64,000 nt of DNA from Staphylococcus pasteuri (lineage in GTDB: Bacteria > Bacillota > Bacilli > Staphylococcales > Staphylococcaceae), in the NCBI RefSeq assembly GCF_003970495.1, contig NZ_RXWW01000040.1, positions 16,611 to 80,610 on the forward strand, read 5' to 3'. Shown here piece by piece: positions 19,914 through 30,129 of the stretch (within the stretch, counting starts at the first letter, position 1; each line of letters opens with the position of its first letter). Made by a program: the position numbers and the translations under genes. Below the pieces are notes generated by a model, which saw nothing but the letters and a program-made list of their open reading frames with translations, was not told the DNA's origin and did not search any database.

Positions 19914-22900
19914 ATGAATTTATTTAAACAACAAAAGTTTAGTATTCGAAAATTTAATGTTGGTATTTTCTCAGCATTAATTGCTACAGTAGCATTTTTA
20001 GGCGTAAATACTAATAGTGCTGAAGCATCAGAAGTAGAGAATGGGGTTGCTAATAACCAAGTCGATAACGCTGTCGTTAATCAAGAGCAAACTAATAATG
20101 TAGACAGCCAATTCAGTGACACAAATCAAGTAGTTGACCCTAACGTTAATCAAGCTACTACTGAGAATAATAACCAAGACGCAACAACTGAAAATATTAA
20201 TAATCCTGTTGTGAATAGTGGGGAAGGCGTTAGTAATCAAGATAATACTACTACAAATGATGAAGTTAATACCCCAGCCGTAGAAGTTGTACAACCTGCT
20301 GTTTCGTTAGATGACTTACAAACACCAAAATTACCAACTGAATTAAATAATGATAATCAAAATAGTAAAGTACCAACGGAAGGTTTAAACAAACCTGTCG
20401 CAACAGTAGAAACAAATCAGTCTCCTAAGAAAAGAAGTAAACGTGACGTGGGAGATAGTACAAACGATAATAATGTAGTAGCTAATAACCAAGTGGATAA
20501 TGCTCAAAATCAAACATTAAATAATGCTAAACAAGTCGCTACTAATGAAATTAATCAAAAAGCTACTGAGAAAAACCAATCAATTAATACTACTGCAGAA
20601 GCCACACAAGAGGAAAAGCAAGTTGCATTAACAGACGTTGAGCACCAACAATTTAATGCTAATAATAATATTCAACAAGCTGCATCTGAAAACGATGTTA
20701 CTACAGCAAAAAATAATGGTTTAACTGCTATTGATAATATTACTGTACAAACACATGCTAAAGAAGCTGCACGTAATGCGATTGTTCAAAAGGTAGCTGA
20801 TCAAATCTTAAATATTAATAATAACCAAAATGCTACAAATGAAGAAAAAGCAGAAGCAGTAAACCAAGTTCATAATGTTGAACACCAGGCCTTAAAAAAC
20901 ATCAATGGTGCTAATACACAAGATGAAATAAATAATATTCAAAATCAAAATGTTACATCAATTGGAAAAGTTGAACCTACTACAACTGTGAAACCAACTG
21001 CTATTTCTGAAGTTAATCAAGCTGCAACTGAACATAATAGTACTATTGATGGAAATAGTGGTGCTACAACAGAAGAAAAAGCGAAGGCAAAAGAAAAAGT
21101 AAATGGATTAGCAGGGGTTACAACTTATAACATTAATCATTCTTCTTCAAATCAAGAAGTTAATCAAGCTAAAGAATTAGGTATAAATCAAATTAATGCA
21201 ATTACGCCAGAAACGGCCGTAAAAGATTCGGCGAATGACGAAGTTAATCAAGCAGCACAACAACAAAAAGAACATAATAATAATAACTATGCAGATGCTA
21301 CGACAGAAGAAAAAAAAGAAGCTAATAATTTAGTAGATAGTTTAGCCAATGAGGCACATACTGACATTGCAGCTGCTAATACAAAAGACGAAGTAAATAA
21401 TGTGAAAAATAATACTGTACAAGCCTTACAAAATGCTAGCACTGTTGTTGCAAAGAAACCAGCTGCAAGAGACCAAATTAATCAAGCACTAAGTGATAAA
21501 AAACAAGCGATTAATAATTCAAATCAATCAACAACAGAAGAAAAAGCTGACGCAATTAATCAATTAGATCCGAAAAAAGCTGAAATTGATAATAATATCA
21601 ATCAAGCTACAACTAATGATGAAGTGTCAACTGCTGTAACAAATGGTTTAAATGAACTCAATAATATTGAACCTGCAACTGTTAAAAAGCAACAAGCAAA
21701 AACAACTATTGCTCAAGATGCAGATAATCACAAGCAACTTATCAATCAAGATACTAATTCAACTACTGAAGAACATGATGCAGCTAACGCTAAGATAGAT
21801 CAAGCAGTTGCAAAAGCCAATAATGATATTGACCAAGCAGCTACTAATAATGATGTAGATAATGCTGTTGCAACTAACCAAACAGAGATTAACCAAATAC
21901 AACAAGATGCTCAAGTCAAACCTGCTGCAAAAGCAGAAATTGCTCAAAAAGTTACTGAACAAGAAACGGTTATACAAGCAACTCGAGGTACAACTACTGA
22001 AGAAATTAATGAAGCACTTCAAGCCTTACAAACAGCTAAAACTCAAGCTGACCAAGCTATAGATGCAGCACAGTCAAATGCGGATGTAGAAAATGTTAAA
22101 AATGAAGAAATAGCTAAAATAGCTTCAATTTTACCATCACAAGAATACAAAAATAATGCTATAGCTGAAATAGAAAATTTAGGTGAACAACGCAAAGTAG
22201 AACTAACTCAAAATCCTGATATGACTAAAGAAGAACGTGATGATACTGTTGATTCAGTAGATAGAGCAGTAGGTCAAGGTACTAATAATGTTTACCAAGC
22301 TTTGAGTAAACAATCCGTTGATAATGCTAAAAATGATGCGATTACTAACATCAACCAAGTTAGAGCATTTGTGAATGTAAAACAAGATGCGAGAGACGCA
22401 ATCAGCCAAGTAGCTGATCAACGTAAACAAACTTTCCCTAATGATGTTCATGCAACTGATGAAGAAAAACAAGAAGCTTCAAATAATGTTGATGCAATTG
22501 TTACAAAAGCAAATGAACAAATTAACCAAGCTACTACTGATGCACAGGTAGCGCAAGTTAAAAATCAAGCCATTCAAGATATAGATTTAGTAGTACCACA
22601 AAGTAATGCTAAAACGACAGCTTTATCAAATATTCAAACTAAACAGGAACAACAAACATATATTATAAACAACGAACCAAATGCTACTTCAGAGGAAAAA
22701 GCGATTGCTTTACAAGAGTTAAATCAAGTAGTTACAAACGCCAATAATGAAGTTAATGCGGCTACTACAAATGCACAAGTGGCTACAGCTGAACAAAATG
22801 GTATAACAGCTATTAGTAACACACTTCCAGCAACACAGACTAAAGGTGATGCTAAAGCTGCATTAGATCAAGCTGCTACAAATCAAAAAGCATTATTAGG

Positions 22901-25487
22901 TCAAAATCAAGATGCAACTACTGAAGAAAAAGATGCGGCAAATCAATTAATCGATCGAGCTCTTAATAATGCGAAACAATCTGTTACTGATGTAGATAGT
23001 GCTATAGATGTTGAAACTAAAAAGAATGAAGGTATCGACAATATCAATCAAATAACTGCAGATACAGGTGTTAAAACTGCTGTAAAACAAGATTTACAAA
23101 ATCAAGCTAATGCTAAAAAGCAAGAAATTGCTAATAGTCCTTTATCTACTGAAGAAGAAAAACAAGCAGCAAATACAAAAGTTGATAATGCATTACAACA
23201 AGGTTTAACTGATGTTACTAACGCTCAAAGTATTGTAGACGTTAATAATGCAGTTAAAACTAACGATGAAACCATTCAAGCCATTCAACCAGAAACTACA
23301 GTCAAAGATAATGCTAAAAAAGAAGCTTTAAACATCTTGAATCAACAAAAAGATACAATTTATCAAAATGCCAATGCTACTGCTGAAGAAAAGCAATTAG
23401 CTGGTGATAAATTAGATCAATTAGCTTCTAAAGTTATCAATAATATTAATCAAGCAAACACTAACAATGATGTAGATCAAGCTAAAACAAATGCAATAAC
23501 AGAAATCAATCAATTTACACCATCAATTGTTAAGAAAGAAAATGCTAATGAAGAATTAACAGATGCGGCAGATTTAAAACAAGCTGAGTTAGATAAATCT
23601 CAAAATAATAGTCAAGAAGATATTGATGATGCTAAACAAACAGTACAAGCTATTTTATCTAAAGCTAAAGAACAAGTGAACCAAGCACAAACTAATCAAC
23701 AAGTTGATGAAGCTAAAGCTAATGGAATTAATGCATTACAAAATGTTCAACCAATAGGTGGATTAAGACGAGATGCATTAAAAGAAGTTAATGATGTTTA
23801 CAATGATAAAGTTAATGAAATACAAGATGCTGTGAATGGTACACAAGAAGAAATTACAGCTACATTGAATAATTTAAATAACATAAAAGCTCAAGATGAC
23901 ACAGCGATTAACCAAGCTACAAATGTACAACAATTAACAACTGCCAAAGACCAAGCTTTAAGTGATATTAATAGTTTTGAATTCACATTTACTAAAAAGT
24001 CAGATGCCATTACAGAAATTCGTGATGCTTTATCAGCTAAAGAAAATTCTATTAATGAAAATAACAAAGCAACTTCTCAAGAAAAAGATAATGCTATAAA
24101 TAGTGCTAGAGAACAAGCAAATATTGCATTTATTAACATTAATAACGCTGATACAAATCAACAAGTTGATGATGCAGTGTCAAACGGTAAAGCAGAAATT
24201 GATCAGGTCACTCCAGAAGTTGTAACTAAACCAAATGCGATTGAATCTATTAATCAACTTGCTGATCAATTAAAAGAAACATTTGGACAAACATTAGGCG
24301 CTACACTTGATGAATCTGAAGAAGCTGCACAAAAAGTAGATACTATTGTTAATAACGCTAACAATGAAATTGAAAATGCAGCATCTGACATTGATGTAGC
24401 TCAAATCAAAGCGAATGCTATGAATGATTTAAATCAAGTTGTCATTAATGTTGAACAAATTTCTAATGCAGCAAAAGCATTAAGAGAAGAAGCGGATAAA
24501 GTTAAAGAAACAATTGATTCAAATGAAGATGCAGTAGAAAGTGAAAAATTAGCTGCTAAAGAAAATTTGAATAATATTTTAGAAAAAGGTTTAGCTGTAT
24601 TAAATGTACAAAATACTAATGAAGAAGTAGCGAATGCAAAATCAAACTTTATAGATCAAATTAAAGCTATCAAAGTGGATACAGTTGTTAAACCTAGAGC
24701 TATATCAGAAGTAACGAAATTTGTTAATAACCAAGTTGCATTAATTCAAAGTTCAACAAAAGCTACTACTGACGAAAAAGAAGACGCAATTAATAGAGTG
24801 AAAGCAATTGAAGATGAATCATTAGCATCAATAAAAAATGCCAATAATAGTAATGACATTAACGAAGTGGTTGAAAATGCTCAATTAAAATTAGGATCAG
24901 TGAATGTTAAAGCTATAATTAAAGAAGAAACAATCAAAGCATTAGATGATAAGATTGCAGAACAAAAAGAAAAGATTAATAATTCACAAGCAAATCAAGA
25001 ACAAAAAGATAAAGCATTGAGTCAATTAGGCCAGCTTACTTCTAAAATTGGTGAACAAGTAGATCAAGCCCAATCAAATGAAGATGTGTTAAAAGTTAAA
25101 GAAGAAACAATCAAACAAATTGAAGCGATTGTTCCAAAAGTAACTCAAAAAACACCTCAAAAAGATCCAAACCAAGAACCGGTAAAAACACCTCAAAAAG
25201 ACAAAGATAATGATAATGATGTTCCAACTCAACAAACAACAGTCACTGGAAGCAAAACTGATGAAGATAATACTCCTATAAAAAATGGAGAAAACATCGA
25301 TGAACAAGTTACTTCATCAACAGTTGAACAAAGTGAAGAGAACGACAATAACTCAACATCAGAAGCTAAACAATTACCAGAAACTGGACAAAACGATAGT
25401 CACATACCAGTGGCAGGAATTGCCTTTGCGGCTGGTGCTGCTATAGTTAGCAGACGACTAAGTCAAAAGAAAGATAAATCAGAATAA
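19914..25487 (+). CDS. Second LPXTG surface protein, DUF1542 repeats without SasC head domain
   Basis: Cell-wall-anchored protein of 1,857 residues. It begins with a YSIRK signal peptide (FSIRKFNVGIFSALIATVAF, cleavage near AEASE), then an Asn/Val-rich stretch with the same KKRSKR patch as its neighbour, and goes straight into about twenty DUF1542 repeats of roughly 75 residues, each with an (A)TxEEK core. A Pro/Lys/Thr-rich wall region with a duplicated KTPQKD precedes LPETG, a hydrophobic segment and KKDKSE. The ATG at 19914 follows CTAGGAGGA; an in-frame ATG 31 codons earlier has no such site and would bury the signal peptide. It lacks the adhesive head of SasC and looks like a stalk or Ebh/FmtB-like repeat protein. 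Ligand unknown. Confidence 0.88.
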   Translation: MNLFKQQKFSIRKFNVGIFSALIATVAFLGVNTNSAEASEVENGVANNQVDNAVVNQEQTNNVDSQFSDTNQVVDPNVNQATTENNNQDATTENINNPVVNSGEGVSNQDNTTTNDEVNTPAVEVVQPAVSLDDLQTPKLPTELNNDNQNSKVPTEGLNKPVATVETNQSPKKRSKRDVGDSTNDNNVVANNQVDNAQNQTLNNAKQVATNEINQKATEKNQSINTTAEATQEEKQVALTDVEHQQFNANNNIQQAASENDVTTAKNNGLTAIDNITVQTHAKEAARNAIVQKVADQILNINNNQNATNEEKAEAVNQVHNVEHQALKNINGANTQDEINNIQNQNVTSIGKVEPTTTVKPTAISEVNQAATEHNSTIDGNSGATTEEKAKAKEKVNGLAGVTTYNINHSSSNQEVNQAKELGINQINAITPETAVKDSANDEVNQAAQQQKEHNNNNYADATTEEKKEANNLVDSLANEAHTDIAAANTKDEVNNVKNNTVQALQNASTVVAKKPAARDQINQALSDKKQAINNSNQSTTEEKADAINQLDPKKAEIDNNINQATTNDEVSTAVTNGLNELNNIEPATVKKQQAKTTIAQDADNHKQLINQDTNSTTEEHDAANAKIDQAVAKANNDIDQAATNNDVDNAVATNQTEINQIQQDAQVKPAAKAEIAQKVTEQETVIQATRGTTTEEINEALQALQTAKTQADQAIDAAQSNADVENVKNEEIAKIASILPSQEYKNNAIAEIENLGEQRKVELTQNPDMTKEERDDTVDSVDRAVGQGTNNVYQALSKQSVDNAKNDAITNINQVRAFVNVKQDARDAISQVADQRKQTFPNDVHATDEEKQEASNNVDAIVTKANEQINQATTDAQVAQVKNQAIQDIDLVVPQSNAKTTALSNIQTKQEQQTYIINNEPNATSEEKAIALQELNQVVTNANNEVNAATTNAQVATAEQNGITAISNTLPATQTKGDAKAALDQAATNQKALLGQNQDATTEEKDAANQLIDRALNNAKQSVTDVDSAIDVETKKNEGIDNINQITADTGVKTAVKQDLQNQANAKKQEIANSPLSTEEEKQAANTKVDNALQQGLTDVTNAQSIVDVNNAVKTNDETIQAIQPETTVKDNAKKEALNILNQQKDTIYQNANATAEEKQLAGDKLDQLASKVINNINQANTNNDVDQAKTNAITEINQFTPSIVKKENANEELTDAADLKQAELDKSQNNSQEDIDDAKQTVQAILSKAKEQVNQAQTNQQVDEAKANGINALQNVQPIGGLRRDALKEVNDVYNDKVNEIQDAVNGTQEEITATLNNLNNIKAQDDTAINQATNVQQLTTAKDQALSDINSFEFTFTKKSDAITEIRDALSAKENSINENNKATSQEKDNAINSAREQANIAFININNADTNQQVDDAVSNGKAEIDQVTPEVVTKPNAIESINQLADQLKETFGQTLGATLDESEEAAQKVDTIVNNANNEIENAASDIDVAQIKANAMNDLNQVVINVEQISNAAKALREEADKVKETIDSNEDAVESEKLAAKENLNNILEKGLAVLNVQNTNEEVANAKSNFIDQIKAIKVDTVVKPRAISEVTKFVNNQVALIQSSTKATTDEKEDAINRVKAIEDESLASIKNANNSNDINEVVENAQLKLGSVNVKAIIKEETIKALDDKIAEQKEKINNSQANQEQKDKALSQLGQLTSKIGEQVDQAQSNEDVLKVKEETIKQIEAIVPKVTQKTPQKDPNQEPVKTPQKDKDNDNDVPTQQTTVTGSKTDEDNTPIKNGENIDEQVTSSTVEQSEENDNNSTSEAKQLPETGQNDSHIPVAGIAFAAGAAIVSRRLSQKKDKSE

Positions 25488-25527
25488 AATAGTTAAACTG
25501 TAAGTTTGATCCAATAAAATCATAAAT

Positions 25528-25566
25528 AAAACAGAGTTTAGGTATTAATCCTAAACTCTGTTTTTA
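25528..25566. terminator. Bidirectional terminator after the surface-protein genes
   Basis: Perfect 15-bp stem AAAACAGAGTTTAGG with CCTAAACTCTGTTTT around a seven-base loop, with T-runs on both strands. It also serves the convergent flavoprotein gene. Confidence 0.92.
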
Positions 25567-25577
25567 TATACAAATAT

Positions 25578-26840
25578 TTATAATAAATTATCATATTTTC
25601 CAGCATTTAAACCTGCTACGTGACCAGTAACTAATGCACTTGTAATATTATATCCACCAGTATAACCGTGGATATCTAACACTTCACCACATAAGAAAAG
25701 GCCTTTAGACAATTTCGACATCATAGTCTTAGGTTCTATCTCTTTTAAAGAAACACCGCCACCAGTTACGAACGCCTTATCAATTGGTAAAGTTCCATTA
25801 ACATTAAATGAAAATCCTTTTAATAACTTAACTATTGTATTTAATTGTTGATTTGAAAGATGATGTGATGTTGTTTCATTATCAATTTCAGCTTGTTCTA
25901 AAATAAATAACAAATATCTTTCTTCAATTAACCCATGTAGACTGTTTTTAATATATTTATCAGGTTCATCTTTTAATAATTTTCTAATATGTTGTGAAAG
26001 TTCATCTTCGTTCATAGTTGGAAAGACATCAAGTGCCATTTTTATATCTTGTTTCTTTTGATTTTTTTGTTCTTTATAAACAAATTGACTACATCTTAAT
26101 GCAGCTGGTCCACTGACACCAAAATGTGTAAAAATCATATCCATTTGATGACTAATTCTTTTTTTGCCATTCTTTTTTAATACGGATAATTCTACATCTT
26201 TGAGACTTAGTCCTTTCAATGTTTTATCTTTAATAAAACGTTCAGGAGAAGTGATAGGTACTTCGGTAGGGAACAATTCTGTAATAGAATGGCCTAGCGA
26301 TTTTGCAAAAGTATATCCGTCACCAGTCGAACCTGTTTGGGGTACACTCGTACCACCAGTTGCTATAATTAAACTTTTAGATTTATAAGTTTGTTGTGCA
26401 GTTTCAACTGAAAAAATACCCTCATTATCTTGTGATACATTAAGAACAGTGGTTTCTTCCTTAACTGTAACATTTTGTTTATTAATCGTATCAACTAAAG
26501 TATCAACGACGTCTTGCGCTTTATTTGATACAGGGAACATGCGCCCATGATCTTCTTCTTTGAGTTTTACGCCACGACTCTCAAAAAAATGAATAATAGA
26601 TTCATTATCAAAAACAGAGAAGGGACTATATAAAAATTTTCCATTTCCAGGAATGTTTTTAATAATTTCTTCATAAGGTAAGCGATTGGTTACATTGCAA
26701 CGACCACCACCTGAAATTTTTAATTTTCTACCAAGTCCTTTCTTTTTTTCTAACAAGAGAACTTGGTTACTACTAGAGCTAGCGGCAACAGCAGCCATTA
26801 GTCCGCTGGGGCCACCACCGATGATGATTGTTTGATACAT
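25578..26840 (-). CDS. HI0933-family NAD(P)/FAD-dependent oxidoreductase
   Basis: 420-residue flavoprotein of the HI0933/BaiN-like family. It has an N-terminal dinucleotide fold GGGPSGLMAA, then KLKISGGGRCNVTN, a central insert domain, and the C-terminal FAD segment GEVLDIHGYTGGYN. Substrate and role are not established for most members. I start at ATG 26840, which is followed by YQTIIIGGG and preceded by GGAGGC; the frame is open 28 codons further but this extension lacks a ribosome site. Confidence 0.87.
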   Translation of the reverse strand: MYQTIIIGGGPSGLMAAVAASSSSNQVLLLEKKKGLGRKLKISGGGRCNVTNRLPYEEIIKNIPGNGKFLYSPFSVFDNESIIHFFESRGVKLKEEDHGRMFPVSNKAQDVVDTLVDTINKQNVTVKEETTVLNVSQDNEGIFSVETAQQTYKSKSLIIATGGTSVPQTGSTGDGYTFAKSLGHSITELFPTEVPITSPERFIKDKTLKGLSLKDVELSVLKKNGKKRISHQMDMIFTHFGVSGPAALRCSQFVYKEQKNQKKQDIKMALDVFPTMNEDELSQHIRKLLKDEPDKYIKNSLHGLIEERYLLFILEQAEIDNETTSHHLSNQQLNTIVKLLKGFSFNVNGTLPIDKAFVTGGGVSLKEIEPKTMMSKLSKGLFLCGEVLDIHGYTGGYNITSALVTGHVAGLNAGKYDNLL

Positions 26841-27160
26841 TTTAACTGCCTCCAATAAATATTCATCACTATTGTATCTGAATAGAAAAATATATGCTAT
26901 AGAAGTTGTATAATTAGATGACAATGAATAAAATGAGAATTATAATAGGAAACTTGAAGTATCATACATAAAAATCGACTAGCTAAGATTTGAGATTGCT
27001 TTTTATTTTATCAAAAGCGTGTTTACTAATAAAAATATGATAAAATCAATTAACACAAATAGTTTTTGTGATATATTTTATATTAATGTAAGCTAATGAT
27101 AATGAATAAGATATGAAGTTAAATAACTTTAATAAACTTTTAAAGATAGGAAGATAGTTA
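26841..27160. other. Divergent promoter region between the HI0933-type gene and murJ
   Basis: No gene is visible. The stretch is very AT-rich, with several TATAAT-like hexamers on both strands, so I could not choose one promoter for either gene. A partial Fur-like half (GATAATGAATA, about 27098) is too weak to call. Confidence 0.5.
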
Positions 27161-28822
27161 ATGAGCGAAAGTAAAGAAATGGTTCGTGGGACCTTCTTAA
27201 TTACATTTAGTATATTAATTACGAAAGTTCTAGGTGTTCTATTTATTATTCCGTTTAACCATTTAATTGGTGGACAAGAAAATATGGCACCGTTTACTTA
27301 TGCCTATGCGCCATATAATATTGCAATAGCTGTAGCAACAGCTGGCGTACCGTTAGCAGCTTCAAAATATGTTGCTAAATACAATGCTTTAGGTGCATAC
27401 AAAGTAAGTCAGAAGTTTTATAAATCAAGTTTTATAGTGATGAGTATAACTGGTATTCTAGGATTTTTACTATTATACTTCCTAGCACCATATATTTCAG
27501 AATTAACACTATCACGTAATGCATCAGATAAAAATGGTTGGTCAGTTGCTGATATTACATGGATTATTAGAATTATAAGTATGGTTGTTATATTTATACC
27601 AGTACTAGCAACTTGGAGAGGTATATTCCAAGGTTATAAATCTATGGGACCAACAGCAGTATCAGAAGTTACAGAACAAATTGCACGTGTAATATTCATT
27701 TTAGTTGGAAGTTATTTAGTGTTAAATGTCTTTAATGGCACTGTATTAATGGCTAATGGTATAGCTACGTTTGCAGCAGCTATTGGTGCGATAACAGGTA
27801 TTTTCACATTATGGTATTACTGGAGAAAACGTAAGAAACATATTGATAAAATGGTTTTATCAGATAACACAGATATAAATGTATCTTACGGAAATATGTA
27901 TAAAGAAATTATAAAATATAGTATTCCATTTGTAATTGTGAGTTTAAACTTCCCGTTATTTAATTTAGTCGATCAATTTACTCATAACGGAGCTTTATCT
28001 ATTGTAGGCGTATCTTCACAATTACAAGATATTTTCTTTAATATGTTGAATATGTCAACAAATAAAATAGTAATGATTCCTACATCTTTAAGTGCTGGTT
28101 TTGCAGTAAGTTTAATACCTTATATTACTAAGACATACGAAGAAGGTCGATTGCATGAAATGCATAGACAGATAAGAACATCTATTGGAGTGCTTATGTT
28201 TATTACTGTTCCTGCTAGTATAGGAATTATGGCATTAGCTCAACCATTATTTACAGTTTTCTATGGCTACGATCCAGTTGTTCAAGGTCATGACCCTAAC
28301 TTTGATGGTAGTAGATTGTTATTCATATATGCTCCAGTAGCAATTTTAATTTCATTATTAAGTGTGACGGCTTCAATGTTACAAGGTATTGATAAACAGA
28401 AGTTAACTGTATATGTGATCTTGGGTGCAGTGGCTATTAAGTTGATATTAAACTATCCTCTAATTATGTTATTACGTACACCAGGTGCAGTACTTAGTAC
28501 GTCAATTGCATTATTATTCGCAATTGGTTGCAACTTCTTTATCTTAAAGAAATATGCCAAATTTAAGTTCAGCTATAGTTGGATTCATTTTGGAAAAATA
28601 TTCTTGTATTCATTCATTATGATGATAGGTGTAGAACTTGTCTTCTTTATTGGTAAGCTATTCTTAGCACCAAGTAAAGTAGGATATCTAATTATTATTA
28701 TTGCTGGTGTTATCGTAGGTGCTGCAATTTATGGTGGAATTACAATAAAAACTAAATTTGCTGATGAATTTTTAGGAGAAATACCTGAAAAAATTAGACG
28801 TAAAGTTGGGTTCTTACGATGA
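27161..28822 (+). CDS. murJ: Lipid II flippase MurJ (MviN/YtgP type)
   Basis: 553-residue MATE-like integral membrane protein with about fourteen transmembrane segments. The sequence closely resembles the S. aureus protein shown to be the essential lipid II flippase (start MSESKEMVRGTFLIT, and SKYVAKYNALGAYKVSQ inside). It moves lipid-linked peptidoglycan precursor across the membrane. GGAAGATAG precedes the ATG. Its last four bases overlap the following pseudouridine synthase start (ATGA), so the two are coupled. Confidence 0.9.
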   Translation: MSESKEMVRGTFLITFSILITKVLGVLFIIPFNHLIGGQENMAPFTYAYAPYNIAIAVATAGVPLAASKYVAKYNALGAYKVSQKFYKSSFIVMSITGILGFLLLYFLAPYISELTLSRNASDKNGWSVADITWIIRIISMVVIFIPVLATWRGIFQGYKSMGPTAVSEVTEQIARVIFILVGSYLVLNVFNGTVLMANGIATFAAAIGAITGIFTLWYYWRKRKKHIDKMVLSDNTDINVSYGNMYKEIIKYSIPFVIVSLNFPLFNLVDQFTHNGALSIVGVSSQLQDIFFNMLNMSTNKIVMIPTSLSAGFAVSLIPYITKTYEEGRLHEMHRQIRTSIGVLMFITVPASIGIMALAQPLFTVFYGYDPVVQGHDPNFDGSRLLFIYAPVAILISLLSVTASMLQGIDKQKLTVYVILGAVAIKLILNYPLIMLLRTPGAVLSTSIALLFAIGCNFFILKKYAKFKFSYSWIHFGKIFLYSFIMMIGVELVFFIGKLFLAPSKVGYLIIIIAGVIVGAAIYGGITIKTKFADEFLGEIPEKIRRKVGFLR

Positions 28823-29511
28823 GAATTGATAAATTTTTAGCTAATATGGGGATTGGCACACGTAACGAAGTTAAACAAAACTTGAAAAAAGGTCATGTGA
28901 AAGTTAATGATAGCGTGACTAAATCACCAAAAACCCATATCAATCCTGAAGTAGATATAGTTAAAGTTAATGAGGAAGTTATTAAATATATTGATAAAAT
29001 TTATATTATGTTAAATAAACCAAGTGGTGTCATTTCTGTCACTGAAGATGACAAAGATAAAACCGTCATTGATTTAATCCCTGAGTATCAACACTTGGGG
29101 ATTTTCCCTGTCGGTAGATTAGATAAAGATACAGAAGGTTTATTGCTTATTACTAATGATGGGCAATTTAATCATGATTTGATGAGTCCTCATAAACACG
29201 TTCCTAAAACTTATGAAGTTGTGTCTCAAAATTCCATATCGGAAAATGATATTAAATTATTCGAAAAAGGTATAGAACTTTCTGATGGAAAGGTGAAGCC
29301 AGCTCAATTAGAAATAATTGAAAACAAGCTCTCACGTGTTACCATATATGAAGGTAAATACCACCAAGTAAAAAGAATGTTTCATGAGATAGAAAATGAG
29401 GTATTAAAATTAAAACGTATTAAAATAGCTAATTTAGAGTTAGATGAAACACTCGAATTAGGAGAATATCGTTTATTAACAGAAAATGATTTTAAATTAT
29501 TGTTAAACTAA
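28819..29511 (+). CDS. rsuA: RsuA-family 16S rRNA pseudouridine synthase
   Basis: 230 residues: an N-terminal S4 RNA-binding domain (MRIDKFLANMGIGTRNEVK) followed by the pseudouridine synthase domain with the catalytic-Asp motif GRLDKDTEGLLL. It converts a specific uridine of ribosomal RNA (position 516 in E. coli 16S rRNA) to pseudouridine. The start overlaps the murJ stop, and the ribosome site lies inside the murJ end. The neighbour order murJ-rsuA-ytxH is as in S. aureus. Confidence 0.88.
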   Translation: MRIDKFLANMGIGTRNEVKQNLKKGHVKVNDSVTKSPKTHINPEVDIVKVNEEVIKYIDKIYIMLNKPSGVISVTEDDKDKTVIDLIPEYQHLGIFPVGRLDKDTEGLLLITNDGQFNHDLMSPHKHVPKTYEVVSQNSISENDIKLFEKGIELSDGKVKPAQLEIIENKLSRVTIYEGKYHQVKRMFHEIENEVLKLKRIKIANLELDETLELGEYRLLTENDFKLLLN

Positions 29512-29531
29512 AGAAAGAGAAGGTGTAATTT

Positions 29532-29957
29532 ATGGCAAAAGGTACAAATTTATTTAGAGTAGTTCTAGGTTTAGGCGGCGCTGCAGCAGCAGTATTATTA
29601 TCTCGTAAAGAAAGTAGAGATAAATTAAAAGAACAGTATAATCAATATAAAGAAGATCCAGAATCATACAAAGCAAATGCTAAAGATTTAGCTAATCAAT
29701 TAAGTACGAAAGCTAATGAAACAATTCAAGACGTGAAAAACGATCCTAAAGGTTATGCAGAAAGATTAAAAAATGACCCTAAAGCTTTCTTAGAAGAAGA
29801 AAAAACTAAATTCACAAACTTAGATGATAAAAAAGAAGACGACCTAGACGAAGGTAAGTTTGATGATGAAGGTGGCGCAACAGTAAATAATAATTTACGT
29901 GTCGTTTCAGAAGATGACTTAAAAAATAATAAAAATGCGTTAGATGATAACAAATAA
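29532..29957 (+). CDS. YtxH domain-containing membrane-anchored protein
   Basis: 141 residues. A short hydrophobic N-terminal segment (FRVVLGLGGAAAAVLL, about 8-23) is followed by a charged, probably coiled helical region with two KNDPKxxxE-like repeats and a very acidic C-terminal tail (DDKKEDDLDEG). Matches the YtxH family, of unknown biochemical role, linked to general stress in Bacillus. Third gene of the murJ-rsuA group, 20 bases after rsuA, and followed by a strong terminator. A larger YtxH protein is at 46.6 kb. Confidence 0.8.
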   Translation: MAKGTNLFRVVLGLGGAAAAVLLSRKESRDKLKEQYNQYKEDPESYKANAKDLANQLSTKANETIQDVKNDPKGYAERLKNDPKAFLEEEKTKFTNLDDKKEDDLDEGKFDDEGGATVNNNLRVVSEDDLKNNKNALDDNK

Positions 29958-29971
29958 TATTGGTTAACTTG

Positions 29972-30018
29972 AAACCCTATGTACTATTTCCAATAAGAGA
30001 TAGTACATAGGGTTTTAT
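29972..30018 (+). terminator. Terminator after the YtxH gene
   Basis: Perfect 15-bp stem AAACCCTATGTACTA with TAGTACATAGGGTTT, 14-base loop, then T-rich sequence. Confidence 0.92.
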
Positions 30019-30129
30019 TTAGTTATAAAAATTTAGAAAATTTCGTAATATTTCTGACGTCTTACTGTAGTTTCCTTGTAACTTCATGTAAAATAGTAAA
30101 TAACTTATAAAAAAGGAAGTCGAATTCGA

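Noticed and set aside
15770..25140. Periodic repeats suggestive of a CRISPR or satellite array
   Set aside because: The period of about 225 bases keeps the reading frame and encodes DUF1542 protein repeats; nucleotide identity between units is low.
16128..25307. Several antisense frames rich in Phe, Ile, Cys and Ser within the surface-protein genes
   Set aside because: They are complements of Asn/Gln/Lys-rich repeats and lack ribosome sites or conserved domains.
27095..27112. Fur-box-like sequence before murJ
   Set aside because: Only one half-site is good and there is no reason to expect iron control of an essential flippase.
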